A stretch of 64,000 nt of DNA from Bugula neritina (GCA_964035545.1 OZ037767.1:27943628-28007627); one strand, 5' to 3'; shown: positions 17,031 through 43,102, numbered from the stretch's first letter. The notes: a model not told the origin generated them from the sequence alone. Numbers and translations are program-made.

Positions 17031-17310
17031 CTTTTTTATATAAAACCTGTAATTCTAATTGTAAAAGTATGAGAATGATGAGATGTTTTCACTTCCAGTT
17101 GTAGCCAAACAACGTGATTGAACGCGAAATCCGATGTATCTATAGCGACACAGGCCAATCAAACACGGCATTAAGGCCAATAGGATGATACATTGAGAAG
17201 GAACAACTCCGCAAGTTTTAATTAGTCGTCCTACAGCAATGGGGAAAAACCAAACTATTTAAATCGTCATATCTGCATATTGAACATCCTTTTAGTAATC
17301 GAGCGCCATC
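17031..17310. promoter_or_regulatory. Head-to-head promoter of DYNLT1 and RPL7A
   Basis: The 280 bp between the two start codons contain CCAAT boxes at 17155-17159 and 17177-17181. An AT-rich TATA-like TATTTAAAT lies at 17256-17264 on the RPL7A side. About 30 bp further on, a pyrimidine tract CCTTTT at 17288-17293 looks like a 5' TOP start, as is usual in ribosomal protein genes; it would give a 5' UTR of about 22 nt. No TATA box faces DYNLT1. Confidence 0.65.
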
Positions 17311-19635
17311 ATGGTAAGTCTACTTTATATAGCAATATATTTTTCATCTTTTACCATCTTTTCCTACCAGTGCCTTACCACATTAATTAATGCAGAATAA
17401 ACGACCAATAAATGCCTTCTCGTACACCAACTCGATTAACTAAGTTAGGCGCTAGCTACCTATTTTTGTTACAAAATTTCTAGAGAGAATGACTATGAAA
17501 ATGGACACGCACACGCATTAAAAATTTAAACGTGTGGCAGCATATAACTTGATACAGCATAACCAGAAATATCCTTAATTCATATAAATTTGAAATTCGT
17601 CGTGACTGGCGCAACTTGAACTTGGCAATGGCATTTAGCATAACACCATAGAAGTTAATAGGACTTATAGAGTTTAGCATTGTGACGATTCTTTGTAGCC
17701 AAACAAGCCGATCAAGAAGGTTAAAAAAGGTAAAAAGGTAGCACCTGCACCTTTGAGGAAAAGAGAGCCAAAGAAGCCACCACAAAATCCACTCTTCGAA
17801 AAAAGGCCTAGGAATTTTGGCATTGGTTAGTGTTATATGGTAATACCATAAAGCATATGTATTCCCGAATTAAAATTTTTGCAGGTTGGACTAAATTACA
17901 ACCAAAGTTTGCATAGTTTTAATTTTAAGCATGAGTATGTTTCAGTACAAAAGCATTCTGTAAAAGAACGCCGCTAATGCCAACCCAACCCGGCTGTTAA
18001 ATGATTGATAAAACTAAAGTAGAGACCTAAAATGGTCACTGAAGTTTACTTGATAGGAAGAGACTGACCAACAGCCATAATAAATCATTTTATTTTTTTA
18101 TGCTCTGTAATATTCCTGCTGCTTATCACACTTTGAATTTGTAGGTCAGGATATTCAACCAAAGCGAAAACTCAACAGATTTGTTAGATGGCCCAAGTAC
18201 ATTCGCTTGCAAAGACAAAAAGCAGTTCTTTTGCAAAGACTAAAAGTACCTCCACCGATCAATCAGTTTAGAACCGCTATAGATCGCCAAACAGGTACAA
18301 AGTTTTCATGCTAAGCTGTAATTGTCATACCAGGTTAATGATTATACCAAACTGTATTGAGTCCTGATTTTATACCAAGATCTCTGAATACCTGATAATT
18401 TATTCTAGTTGCAGCATATTTTCTGTTTCATTCTTCTCTTACAAAAGTATTCTGATGTTGTAGCCACCCAGCTGTTCAAACTTCTGGACAAGTACAGAGC
18501 AGAGACCAGACAGGCCAAGAAGCAGAGACTGGCAGCCAGATCCGAGGCTCGAGTGGCTGGTAAAGCTGACAAACCAACTGACCGCGTGCCTATGGTCAGG
18601 GCTGGTGTCAACACTGTAACCAAACTCGTCGAGCAGAAGAAAGCACAACTAGTTGTGATTGCTCACGATGTGGAGCCACTTGAGGTATGACCTGCTGGAT
18701 AGATGGCTGCTAACGAGTACATAGCTGAGAGCGCCCTTTACTGGGAGTTTGCTCTGTGAAGCAGGCAGTATGAGAGCATCACAGCCTAGCTGTGAGGTTT
18801 GCTCTGTGACGCTGTTATATGTAGTGTATGTGAGCTGAGAGCATCCTGATTTATAGCTCAGGAAGTTTGCTCTGTGACGCTCTCCAACTTTGCTATGAAC
18901 ATTATACCGGTATGTATACAACGGCACCACTACTTTCAGTAGAGACTCGGTGAATGCGTTCACTCTGGCTGTGATGTTTGCTAGATAGTAACAGAGACTT
19001 GGTCAAAGCTTGATAACTTTTGCAGTCTGAGCCAGTAGAGCTTCTCCTGGCAATGATTTGTAGGGATGTTGCGATGCATTATGTTAGCTGACTGTGTGTT
19101 GCAGATGGTCCTCTTCCTACCTGCCCTCTGCCGTAAGATGGGTGTTCCTTACTGTATTGCTAAAGGTAAGGCCAGATTGGGACGTGTTGTGAGACGAAAA
19201 ACTTGTGCTGCTCTGTGCATAGACAAAGTAAACCCTGAAGATAGAAGCAACTTGAGTAAACTGGTGGAAACCTGCAAGAACAACTACAATGAGCGTGGAG
19301 ATGAGGTAAAAATCCTATGTCCATGTCTGTTATTTAAATTCTACAAACTTGAGATAAGTTTTGCTAGCATGTTGCTGTGTGCCTTGGACAATGAGTGTGA
19401 ATGATGTTTTGTATACTTGCTATCCGAATACCATGTAGACAGCATACTTATGTCCTGACACACTCTGAGTATTTCAGTCTTGATAGTCCTCATCAAATAT
19501 GCCTGTCTAAAGTTGAGTAATAAGTTCATATTTTTACAGATCCGTAAACACTGGGGAGGTGGTATTCTTGGTTCCAAGAGTCAAGCAAGAATTGCCAAGT
19601 TTGAGAAAGCCAAGGCCCGAGAAATAAAATTGTAA
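17311..19635 (+). CDS. RPL7A: Ribosomal protein L7a (eL8)
   Basis: Six exons: 17311-17313 (the ATG alone), 17699-17825, 18145-18294, 18464-18684, 19105-19305 and 19540-19635. Total 798 nt, 265 residues, against 266 in human. Diagnostic stretches are [26 protein letters not shown]-type sequence, [34 protein letters not shown] and [13 protein letters not shown], then the HWGGGILG region near the C-terminus. It belongs to the L7Ae/L30e/S12e/Gadd45 RNA-binding fold and is a structural protein of the large ribosomal subunit. The split after the initiator ATG is common in ribosomal protein genes. Introns 2, 4 and 5 contain box C/D snoRNA candidates, consistent with RPL7A as a snoRNA host gene in vertebrates. 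Confidence 0.98.
17992..18076 (+). ncRNA. Box C/D snoRNA candidate in RPL7A intron 2
   Basis: An 85-nt candidate with a perfect 7-bp terminal stem: GGCTGTT at 17992-17998 pairs with AACAGCC at 18070-18076. Just inside are a C-box-like ATGATTGA (18001-18008, one deviation from RUGAUGA) and a D box CTGA (18064-18067). An internal ACTGA and TTGATAG could serve as D' and C'. It sits in an intron of a known snoRNA host gene. The guide target was not determined. Confidence 0.65.
18727..18890 (+). repeat. Diverged triplicated element in RPL7A intron 4
   Basis: Three diverged copies of a unit with GAGAGC at the front and GTTTGCTCTGTGA(A/C)GC at the back, the back motif lying near 18746-18762, 18797-18812 and 18865-18880. 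CACAGC-CTA-GCTGTG forms a hairpin around 18780-18794. GAGAGCATCACAG near 18771 can pair with the third CTGTGACGCTCTC near 18873-18885. This could be a duplicated structured RNA; no class is assigned. Confidence 0.5.
18965..19035 (+). ncRNA. Weaker box C/D snoRNA candidate in RPL7A intron 4
   Basis: CTGGC (18965-18969) pairs with GCCAG (19031-19035). Inside these are GTGATGT (18971-18977, C-box-like) and CTGA (19027-19030, D box). An internal TTGATAA could be a C' box. The stem is only 5 bp, so this is less certain than the other two candidates. Confidence 0.4.
19393..19465 (+). ncRNA. Box C/D snoRNA candidate in RPL7A intron 5, SNORD24-like guide
   Basis: A 73-nt candidate. The terminal stem GAGTGTG (19393-19399) pairs perfectly with CACACTC (19459-19465). 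The C box is ATGATGT at 19401-19407 and the D box CTGA is at 19455-19458. The internal TACTTGCTATCCGA resembles the ATTTGCTATCTGA guide plus D' box of vertebrate U24 (SNORD24), which also sits in RPL7A introns; that comparison is from memory. Confidence 0.7.
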
Positions 19636-19665
19636 ATTTGTTGTCTGTACCTACTAACAACATCC

Positions 19666-19671
19666 AATAAA
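19666..19671 (+). terminator. Poly(A) signal of RPL7A
   Basis: AATAAA 30 bp after the RPL7A stop codon, giving a 3' UTR of roughly 50 nt, typical of a ribosomal protein mRNA. Confidence 0.75.
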
Positions 19672-21764
19672 CTTTCCTAAAACTATACTATTTTTACTTG
19701 TCATTTACTTTATACCAGATCTCTAGCATAGATATAATTTATGAGTCTAGCTTGCAAACTTCATAATAGTCAACAGCTTCAAGTGCAATCAAGCATTTGC
19801 TTTACCTCTACTAGTCTTCCTTGCTAATGACATTTGGTTGGTAAAATTTGAGTTTCTTCAAAGTTTGTGTTTTTGTTAGGCCAAGTACTGCTCAAGGGTT
19901 GAGTAACCATCCATTGACTGTCATGCATGGGTGTCGTGGCCCATTTTCTAAGCCATTGAGCTTTTGTTCTCCGGCTTATTGGTGTTAAATTTTTTCAAGT
20001 TCTAACCTTCTATTTGGCCAGTTGCAATAAGTAGAAAAATTATACTGTCGACAGCCAACTATTGTAAATTGACGTGGTAGGTGCTCAAATACTATGTAAT
20101 ATCTAATAACTATAGTGCGACCAAATCAGGAGAGAGTAACTTCTAGTTGGGCAGCTGTTATTTTGGTGAATCTGTAAATTGATTGCATATTATCTTACCT
20201 CGAAAGAGAATTTCAAAAGCTTATTAATTCAATGCACTAACATCTAGTACATTTAGAAGGTGAAGGTGAAATTCTATGGATATCAACTCTACTTATATGC
20301 TGCACCTAGGCATGTCACTCCATAAGTTAAACAACTAATCTCTTTGACCCACAGTTAAAGCTGCCATGACCATGTCATAATTAAGTTTAGCTGCATAACT
20401 ACTAACGCAAATTGCTAAAATAAAATACAACTCAATAAGCAAAACAGTTCAGCAAACAGTGCAAGATTGAAAAGTAACAAAAAATAGCAACCTTTACTAA
20501 AGTTTTAAGTTGACTTTTATAATTTCATGACAATAACTTACAACTATAACATAGTATTGTAGAAATAAGAAACTTTTCATCTTCACTATTTTCACCATGT
20601 CTTATAATTAGATTGAAGTACACTAATATTTGAAATTCGACTGCTTATTATGGTAGTGAGATTCTGAATGTTTATCCAAATCTAATCCAACTAAACTTGA
20701 AGTAAATTAAAACTCAGGTGTGAGATGTAACTTATTATACCAACAGATAAGTAGTAGTGTCTTTACAGTCGAATGGGCAGGCAACTACAAACTACGAGTA
20801 CTAAGACTCCAAGACTGAAACTCTGTGCATACATTATGGGTGTTTTTAAATATTATGTGTATAATATGCTATGTGTATATGTTTGTTTAAAATATATGTA
20901 TAAGTAAGCATTTAATATTAGTGTGTGCACATATAACTGTTATGTGCTAGCATGTCTATATAATATATTACATGTAAGCATATATATCCAGAGCACTGCG
21001 ATATAGGCAAGGCACCAGTACACACTACACTATGCTGCTATCTTGATACTGTTAGCTTAGTAATTATCAGGTCTCTCAGACATAAGTTCCTGTTACCATG
21101 CAGGACAGCAGCTGTTGCTAGCTTCTCATGTAATTTCCAGCTCCCCAGGTGAGTCAGCATAAGATTTCCTCGTGCAGCTGCCAGCAATAAGCGTGAAAAG
21201 GCTCAGTTTCTTACAGGAGCTGTTTGATTTAAATTCTATAATCTGATAACAATGTTTTCATTGCTTAGAAAATGGATAAGCCTTTTTAAAAATTCTTTTG
21301 ATTGATTACATAAGCAATCAGTGATAAGTTTTCTTTAGCATTTCATAGTGTTTAATGAAATGTGATTAGTCTTTGTGTGTTCCGTTAGAGCATTGCATTT
21401 GATCAGTTACTCGCGGCTTTTCGGAAAGCTAACAACTTTTACCAACTTATAAGATATTAGAACGCAAAGGTGAGTTCCAAACTGAAAAAGTTGAAAAATA
21501 AATTTTGCTAAATGTTATATTAATAGAATTGTTAAAATTCAGGTAAATTTATAATCAAGCTCCGAAAGCCTGTTTGACATAAAGCCACAATAATATAGTG
21601 TAGCCTGATATAAAATACATCTTTTACCAAAACTTTTTAAAAACTTACTTACCCTTTGATGAAAATATGTAGGCTTGTACACTTAGTTTGCTGATATATA
21701 AAAGAACATTATAATTTATAACCGTTACATGAAGTAAGACGAAATTTATTATTTTTCTTGCAGC
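19672..21764. other. Intergenic region, RPL7A to death-domain gene A
   Basis: About 2.1 kb of AT-rich sequence with no open frame or element I can support. The promoter of the next gene should lie in its right part; no clear TATA box or initiator stands out. Confidence 0.5.
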
Positions 21765-30360
<8,596 letters not shown>

Positions 30361-31510
30361 AGTTACTTACATTGTTTTTGCAGTCTTCATATAGTAAACT
30401 ACATCTGATAAATATAATTGTGTAGATTAATGACACTTTTTTGTATAGAATTATTTTAATGGAGTGATTTTACAGATTTCATCAGGCAATGAATGTGAAT
30501 TGGCTTTAGAGATGCTATTTACCTGCAATTTTTGTGTGCTGACTGCTTTTATCAGTACGGTTTTGCAACAGTATCCTTGCAATTTATTTCTAATTTAAAA
30601 ATAAACTATTAATATTGCTCGGTATTTGAGTTGGTGATTATATTGTTTGGCTCATGAAAATGTGACAGAGAAATCTTCAGCCAGACACAAGCATCGAGAT
30701 GCAGTAACTAAACAATTTATATTTCGGTGCAGTAGTGGAGAAATTTTAATAGCTTAAGTTTTTTATTTCTTTTAAATGGCTCCCAAGAAAACATAACTTC
30801 TTTTGCTATGTTTCTCAGCGGCTCTTTTCATTTCCTCCTTCACTACACCTATACCTTTTCAGTCAGTTGTTTCAATAAAAGTCGAAAGTATCTCTTACAT
30901 TGCTAGACAAAAACATACTTTTACATAAAACTGGTACCAATTCCTAATTGTTTTGTTCATAATATGTTGAAAGTTATGAAGTTGATACTTGTCAGTTGTA
31001 TTTTAATGCCCTAACTGTTTATAAAATTCACATGATATGATATATTGTGTAAAATTAGAGTTTGCCAACGCACAAGACCAGATGTAGTAAATAAAATCTC
31101 AACAGGAGTGAAACTCAAAACATTTGGTACTATGTATGCTGTATGGTGTTGTATTGTTAGAAGTCACTGAGCATGTAATATAACTTATTTGGTTTTGTTT
31201 CAAAGGATAATGTAATATTCTTTTTAACTCATATTTGATTAAAAGCTTAAACTAATTGGCTGGTAAATTCCTTTGCATTTATTTAAGCACTAGGTTTGAC
31301 ACCTGGTAGAATGTTTTTGTTTTAATGTAACAATACATTATTTTCATTTCTTGAATTTCCTTATCAACGTAGTGTTATTCACATAAACTGTAACATTAGT
31401 ACATAACTCACTTTTGCTTGCTATATCTTACCACACTGTAGAAGTACTAGATGTAAGAATCAGGTTTATGAAACTGTGCGACATATTTTTTGTGATTTCC
31501 ACCCGTTAAA
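30361..31510. other. Spacer between tandem death-domain genes
   Basis: Holds a poly(A) signal AATAAA at 30600-30605 for death-domain gene A and a family T element at 30726-30850. No other gene is visible. Confidence 0.55.
30726..30850 (+). mobile_element. MITE-like element, family T, copy 5
   Basis: Starts GGTGCAGTAGTGGAGAAATT and ends TTCACTACACCT. It keeps the AACATAACTTCTTTTGCTA core and is shorter than copy 1. Confidence 0.65.
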
Positions 31511-37530
<6,020 letters not shown>

Positions 37531-37927
37531 TTTGGAATTATGTCACGGGGTACTACACTTTTTCTCTTACAAGAAAAAATTATCAGCTAGCTGTGATAGT
37601 AAATTCCAGGGGCTACGTTAGCAAAGAGAATTACTAATTGAGAAAAAAGCAAAGTTAAACCTCCAAATATGTATGCTTGCATATGTTCAATTATGATTTC
37701 ATTCGAAAGGTTGACTGTAAAATTTATTTCTATTTCTTTTAGCTCGAGTATGGTGCATAATTCAGTAATAGTCTTGTAGATTTTGCTTGTCTATTGTGTT
37801 CTAAATGTTATATATATTGCACTTTTATATGATACAGAGTAAAAACAGCTATATTTTGCAGCATTGACAATAGAGCAGGGCTGATGTGATGGACAAATTT
37901 TATACATTTATTATACTGATTGTACGC

Positions 37928-40900
37928 TCAACACGACGCAGTGTGGTTGTGTGAAAGCAACTTCAGGGGTATTAACTCAGTGTTCTGTATATACTGAAAA
38001 GCTTGAGTGTAGTTCTGAAGTGTGGCAATGAGGAAGGCTGACATAGCACCCGACACATACTCGTGGTACTGTGGATAGACTCTAGACCAATCACCTACTG
38101 TCTTACAGAAATGTCCAATATGGCAGGCTAAAACATAAACATATAATAGGCTAAACAGTATTAAATCATATATATGCGTGTGTTGCTATAGACTCAGTTT
38201 CAATATAACCACAAAATATAATCTTAATTTACAAATAAAGCTGCATGTATTTGTTGACTTACTAGCTATTGCAAGCACATAGTAATTATTTGTAGCATAT
38301 GTATGTGAAACAGTGCAGCTTATACAAATAAACTCAATTATATTTCAAATATTGTGTGATTTGCTTTGCAATAAACCTAATGATTATTATTGTAAATAAT
38401 AAAATATGCATTATACACTTATGCACTCATGCAAATAAATTAAATAACTTATTTACACTGTTCTTGTTAATTTGCCGAATCATTTTACTATTGACTACTA
38501 TTCTTGATTAGTGAAAACATGAATTTTACACTTACTTTCCCACCAAAGCTTGTCCAGTATGTCACAGTGGCCAAAATTCTACAAATTTAATGAATAAAGA
38601 AAATATATTTCGAGATAGTATAACGTGAGTAGAACTTGTACCGCAATAATTTTACAAAATTTAGTTTTAAAGTTAAATTTCTGATCTTTTGGAGATCTAA
38701 CAATATAAATATCTGAAAATAATAACAATAATATATTAATATGATTTTTTGTTGCAAAGTGCCTGCCTGTATAAACCTGCTGCTATAATATTACTAAAAT
38801 ATCTCCAAATGATTGGTATCTCAGCTCACGGATTCTGTTTATTACCAAAACTTTTAGTAAATGGCTAAATTTGTTACAACTCATTCTGCAATAGTCAATA
38901 TTTAGCCTATTACATACACTTTAAAACTACAAGAATTGCATTTAAACACCCAAGCAATGAATAGAGAGATACAAAATATCAGTGCAGTCTAGTATATATT
39001 ACTGTACTATATGAGTATATATTTTGAGAAATTATTAATTATTCACACAACCATAATATGGTGATATGCTGTGCTGTAGGCTATATATTATTATATATAC
39101 CATACATGCATATAATACTATACAGGCATATATCATACAGATATATATCATATCCTAAGGACATATATCATGTATGTGCATATCAAACACCATACGGCAT
39201 GCATCATTCACCATGCAGCCACAATAGCTAATGTATTATTACCGTATACTAACAATAGAGTTTACAAAGTCAAGGGTTTGAATCCCAGAGAGTGCATTGG
39301 TGTCTGGTGATGTCAGAAGTATCATCCAATCATAATTGCTCCTGTGTTACAGCATACACAGTTCTTAGCCCACTAGAACCCCCTTACCATCAGGGTTCTC
39401 ACAAGTATGAGTTGTTATAACAGACTCATCAATACGTACAGCTACTTCAGTAGTCCATTTTGGACAGCCCCAAGTGTCATAAAACGCTTTATAATCCACT
39501 CCTGGCAATGAACAAGGAAATGGCCCATACTCCTCTGCAAACTGTGTGCCGTACATGTAAGCTGGAACTTTAATGCCTGGCTTTTTGCTAATTCGTACGC
39601 TGAAGGGCTCCATGAAGATTGTACTCTATAAATATAATAACAAAACTATTTCAATATATTAGGAGAGGAGCTCAGAGCTAAAATCACCAAGATGTAAGAT
39701 TTTACCAGTTTTCAAAACTTTGTTGCTCTCTGCAAAAAAATTCCTTCACAATCAAATGCATGCAGTCTAATATTCTCAACTTGATTATTTGAAGCACAGC
39801 TTTTAAAAAATTAAGTTATAACTTTCAGACTTACTGCAACCAATGACAACTGATATTTGAAAATGATGTCTATATTATGATATATAAAATAGTATAATTA
39901 TAAAATACTCGTACTTATAAGCAACGCTAAATTAGTTTACTGAGAAGTTCAGCCGGGGTTTACATTGTTGCAATACTTGATGCAGAGATAATATAAATAT
40001 TAAAAGCTATTATATAGAGTTATTTGCTCACGTTAGCTACAGTGTCGTCTGCTTGTAACATTCCTAGCGTAACGTCACAGCCAGCTGAATGACAACCCAG
40101 GGCTAAGTTATTGGTCAGAGGTTTGACTGTCGAGTTTAAATACGTTGTAAGATGTTGTTTAAGCTACAATGTAGTATAGCATAAACTGTACTATGAATTA
40201 TATTATTTTCATACAACATTGCTGTCGCAAAATAAGAAGAAAGAGCAATGTAAGCAAAAGCTAAGGACTTATAGAGAAGCATGTACTACAACCAATTGGT
40301 GATAATTTTCATCTGCATACTGTGTGTAATGTCTGTGTACAATGCAGCTATAACATTTACAATTTTCGGAATGTAATAATATATATTTACAATATTTACC
40401 TTTGAATGAAATGTAAATGGTAAAATTTTCAGTAATATTGTGTAGTTTTACAAACCCATGCGACATGCTTCAAGTTTTTAGTTATGAGATCATCTTGTTC
40501 TACACGACTTTGTCTAGAATAGCTGAGTGCGGGATAGAAAGGGTCGACAGCCGCCACAATGAAACCGTGGGAGACAACTCTAGTTAGGACGTCGGTATAC
40601 CACTCTGCAGGGATAACTCCCTCTGGTCCACCAGGCACAAAGTAGTAGACTGGATACTCTCCAGCCTCTTGTGGGTGAATTACTTTATGAAAATAAAACA
40701 AGTAGACAGTGACATATGTATATAGGTGCTGTGAAGAAGTTTAATAGCTTGAAATAGCTTAAAATATTTAAATTTTTGATAAATTGTAGCTTTGGGTTCA
40801 AGTTGAAATTTTTCCTTTGAAATGCAGAGATGTTGAAGAAATAAACCAAACTCGAATAAAAGTTGTGGTTAATGGCTTCTGAATATTGTGAAGGTTCTTT

Positions 40901-41625
40901 CGGTGTCATATTATATTTAGTAAGTTAATTTCTGAAGAACATATCATTGTTTGTCTCTTGCTTTGTGTTTATAATGTGTAGTCTCTAAAGGCCATGCCTA
41001 AAAATCTTGAGAAGACTGTTGAGTGAACGCAATAAATTAACAGTAGAATGACTAGTAATAGTCTGAGTTGTATTTATTGTAGGTATACCAGTTAGTAATA
41101 GCCTGAGTTGTATTCACTGTAGGTATACCAGTTAGTAATAGTCTGAGTTGTATTTACTGTAGGTATACCAGTTATGAATAGCCTGAGTTATGTTTATTGT
41201 AGGTATACCAGTTATGAATAGTCTGAGTTATGTTTACTGTAGGTATACCAGTAGTATGGAGTGGAGCATTCTCATTGGCTGACAGGGTAAAAGTTGAATT
41301 TCCCAGTTGTCCAATTATATACGGATTAGACTTCTCAATGTAACCAGAAATAGAGCCTGGAAATGCTAGGAGAAGGAAAACCTTCACCAACATTCTGTCT
41401 ACAAATAATAATATATTACATAATTATTATATGCTGTGAAATCATTTACAAAAAGAAGACAAAATACTCCTTTTAGTTTGGTGACATAATTTACAATTAC
41501 AATAATTTCAACCAGACAAGTTTAAATACATATATACAACATAATATATTATATATTATAATCACTATCATTACAGTTTTAATTATTACTACTAGTTTCA
41601 CTATTACTGTGTACTTACTTGACAT
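37928..41625 (-). CDS. Secreted chlorophyllase-like alpha/beta hydrolase, 314 aa
   Basis: Seven coding exons on the minus strand: 41619-41625, 41249-41398, 40456-40682, 40032-40163, 39440-39625, 38536-38578 and 37928-38127. They total 945 nt with phases closed. The first exon has only 7 coding nt; a second in-frame Met at 41393 could also start translation. The N-terminus MLVKVFLLLAFPGSISG is a signal peptide. The body has YYFVPGGPEG and SHGFIVAAVD. The nucleophile region is LALGCHSAGCD (Ser154). The substrate-pocket-like LPGVDYKAFYDTWGCPKW is followed by NFGHCDILDKLWWE (His238), the counterpart of the GHMD(M/F)LDD motif of plant chlorophyllase. By my alignment, the Asp of the plant GVDPV motif is Glu178 in FMEPF. 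The family hydrolyses ester bonds, chlorophyll phytyl ester in plants; the substrate here is unknown. Plausible roles are digestive or secretory. The tiny exon 38536-38578 was found by phase and motif. Confidence 0.8.
39258..39415 (+). mobile_element. tRNA-derived SINE, family S, copy 3 (5' truncated)
   Basis: Keeps the B box (GGGTTTGAATCCCAG) and the body GATGTCAGAAGTATCATCCA to TTAGCCCACTAGAACCCCCT and TTACCATCAGGGTTCTCAC. It lies antisense in intron 5 of the hydrolase gene and ends about 25 bp from the exon 5 donor. Confidence 0.7.
41051..41252. repeat. 40-bp tandem repeat, five copies, at the hydrolase intron 2 donor
   Basis: Exact 40-bp period (GTTAGTAATAGTCTGAGTTG then TATTTACTGTAGGTATACCA), five copies with a few substitutions. 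Read on the minus strand, each unit contains CTG|GTATACC, the same sequence as the exon's own splice donor at 41249/41248. Confidence 0.9.
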
Positions 41626-41674
41626 GCTGAGTGTTTAAACTACGACTCAGCAAAGCTTATTACAGTCAACTAGT

Positions 41675-41702
41675 AACTGTGCTACAGTATGCTATTTATA
41701 TA
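41675..41702 (-). promoter_or_regulatory. Core promoter of the hydrolase gene
   Basis: On the minus strand, TATATAAATAG (41702-41692) is followed about 24 bp later by an initiator-like CAGTT (41679-41675). The start codon at 41625 is about 50 bp further on. Spacing agrees with a TATA plus initiator promoter. Confidence 0.6.
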
Positions 41703-43102
41703 TCACCATGTGACTGCCAACACCTGGGGATTTATATCTATATATTACAGTATAGAAAATATCATGTAGTATATAATGTTACGTTCTGTTAGCTATAGAT
41801 AGTGGCCATCTGCATAGTGTGTTGTTTTACCAGCAAAGCTATTCCAATATCGCACTAGATGCTTGTGAACATAAGTATTAGCTTCTTACCTGCATAGTTT
41901 GCATGCATAGCTTTACCTTACCTGCATAGTTTGCAAACATTTACTGCACAAAGTTTTAAGTGAAACACAAAAATTGTGTAAAGAGTAAAATATTTTAGCA
42001 AAGCCCGCTGTTTGAACTCTGACATTAAAAACATGATGTTTTCACATTCTAAGAGTAAAAATTGAAACTCTTTTTTATCAGATGAGCATAATATTTATGA
42101 ACAGAATCTTTCTATTTGTAAATTATAGTAGACAAAGATACAGCGTGGAATAAAGAATCTAAAATTAGAAGTTGAAAGAATAAGCAACTTTCGATTAACA
42201 AATTATAAATAGATGTGAATTCCTGTACACAGTAAAAAAATCATAAAAAGCAGTGGAGTTCTTCTTAATGGTTGTACAAGGATAATATTTTTATATATGT
42301 ATGCCACATTCAATATAAGTTTGAATAAACTTAAGATCTTATATATACTATATTAATACAACATATACAATACAATGTGTAACACATAAAATGTATGCAA
42401 GCAACTAGTTAATGTTTGTATTATAACTATGACCAATACTTTTAACAAAAACCTGCCTGAAAAATGCTTTTTATTTCATTATTTAAAAAGAGATTTGAAT
42501 TTATCCTGAATAAAGAGCTTATTTGAATATAAAATTGTCCTAAAATATAAAAATTGCATACTAACTGAAGATGAATCTTAAATTGTGTGTAGTTGAAGGT
42601 GTTTAAGGGTGGGTTTGTAATTGTAATTCTTGCTCATAGCCATTACTGTTTTGTTACCATAATATGTATTTATGCAACAATTATCTATATGATTTATTAA
42701 AAGCAATTTTGAACAAAAGAAAGAAGCCAATTAGTTATTAACTTTATAAGTTGGTTCCATTAACTAAGTATGCAGTAGCAGCTGACGAATGCTTTAAAGC
42801 AATCCATTTACAATGCGCAAGCTTACTAAGCTTTTGGATTAAATACATTGAAGCGCAAATATTATACAGCCATTGTTGAATGCAAACTATGATAAAAATG
42901 ACTAGTATGCAGATACTGTGCAACAGTGATTTCAACTATTCAAATGCTGATTTCTAATTTTACAAAATAATTAGTTATTGTAATCACTAAAATCACGGTG
43001 CAGCAGTTTCTCAGTGTTTACAATCTTGAAGTAATGGCGGACTCATTTCAATTCGCAAATTTGTAGTTTGGTTTGTGGTGAAAGATTACAGCAGGCACCA
43101 AC
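41703..43102. other. Divergent intergenic region
   Basis: About 1.4 kb between the hydrolase promoter and the repeat-protein start. AT-rich, no supported gene. Confidence 0.5.

Noticed and set aside
39365-39439. Continuation of hydrolase exon 5 into the SINE, using a GGTAAG donor there
   Set aside because: Phase would also close with the last exon, but it would omit the catalytic-His exon 38536-38578 (NFGHCDILDKLWWE). The normal donor GCT|GTACGT at 39440 plus that exon gives the family motif order.
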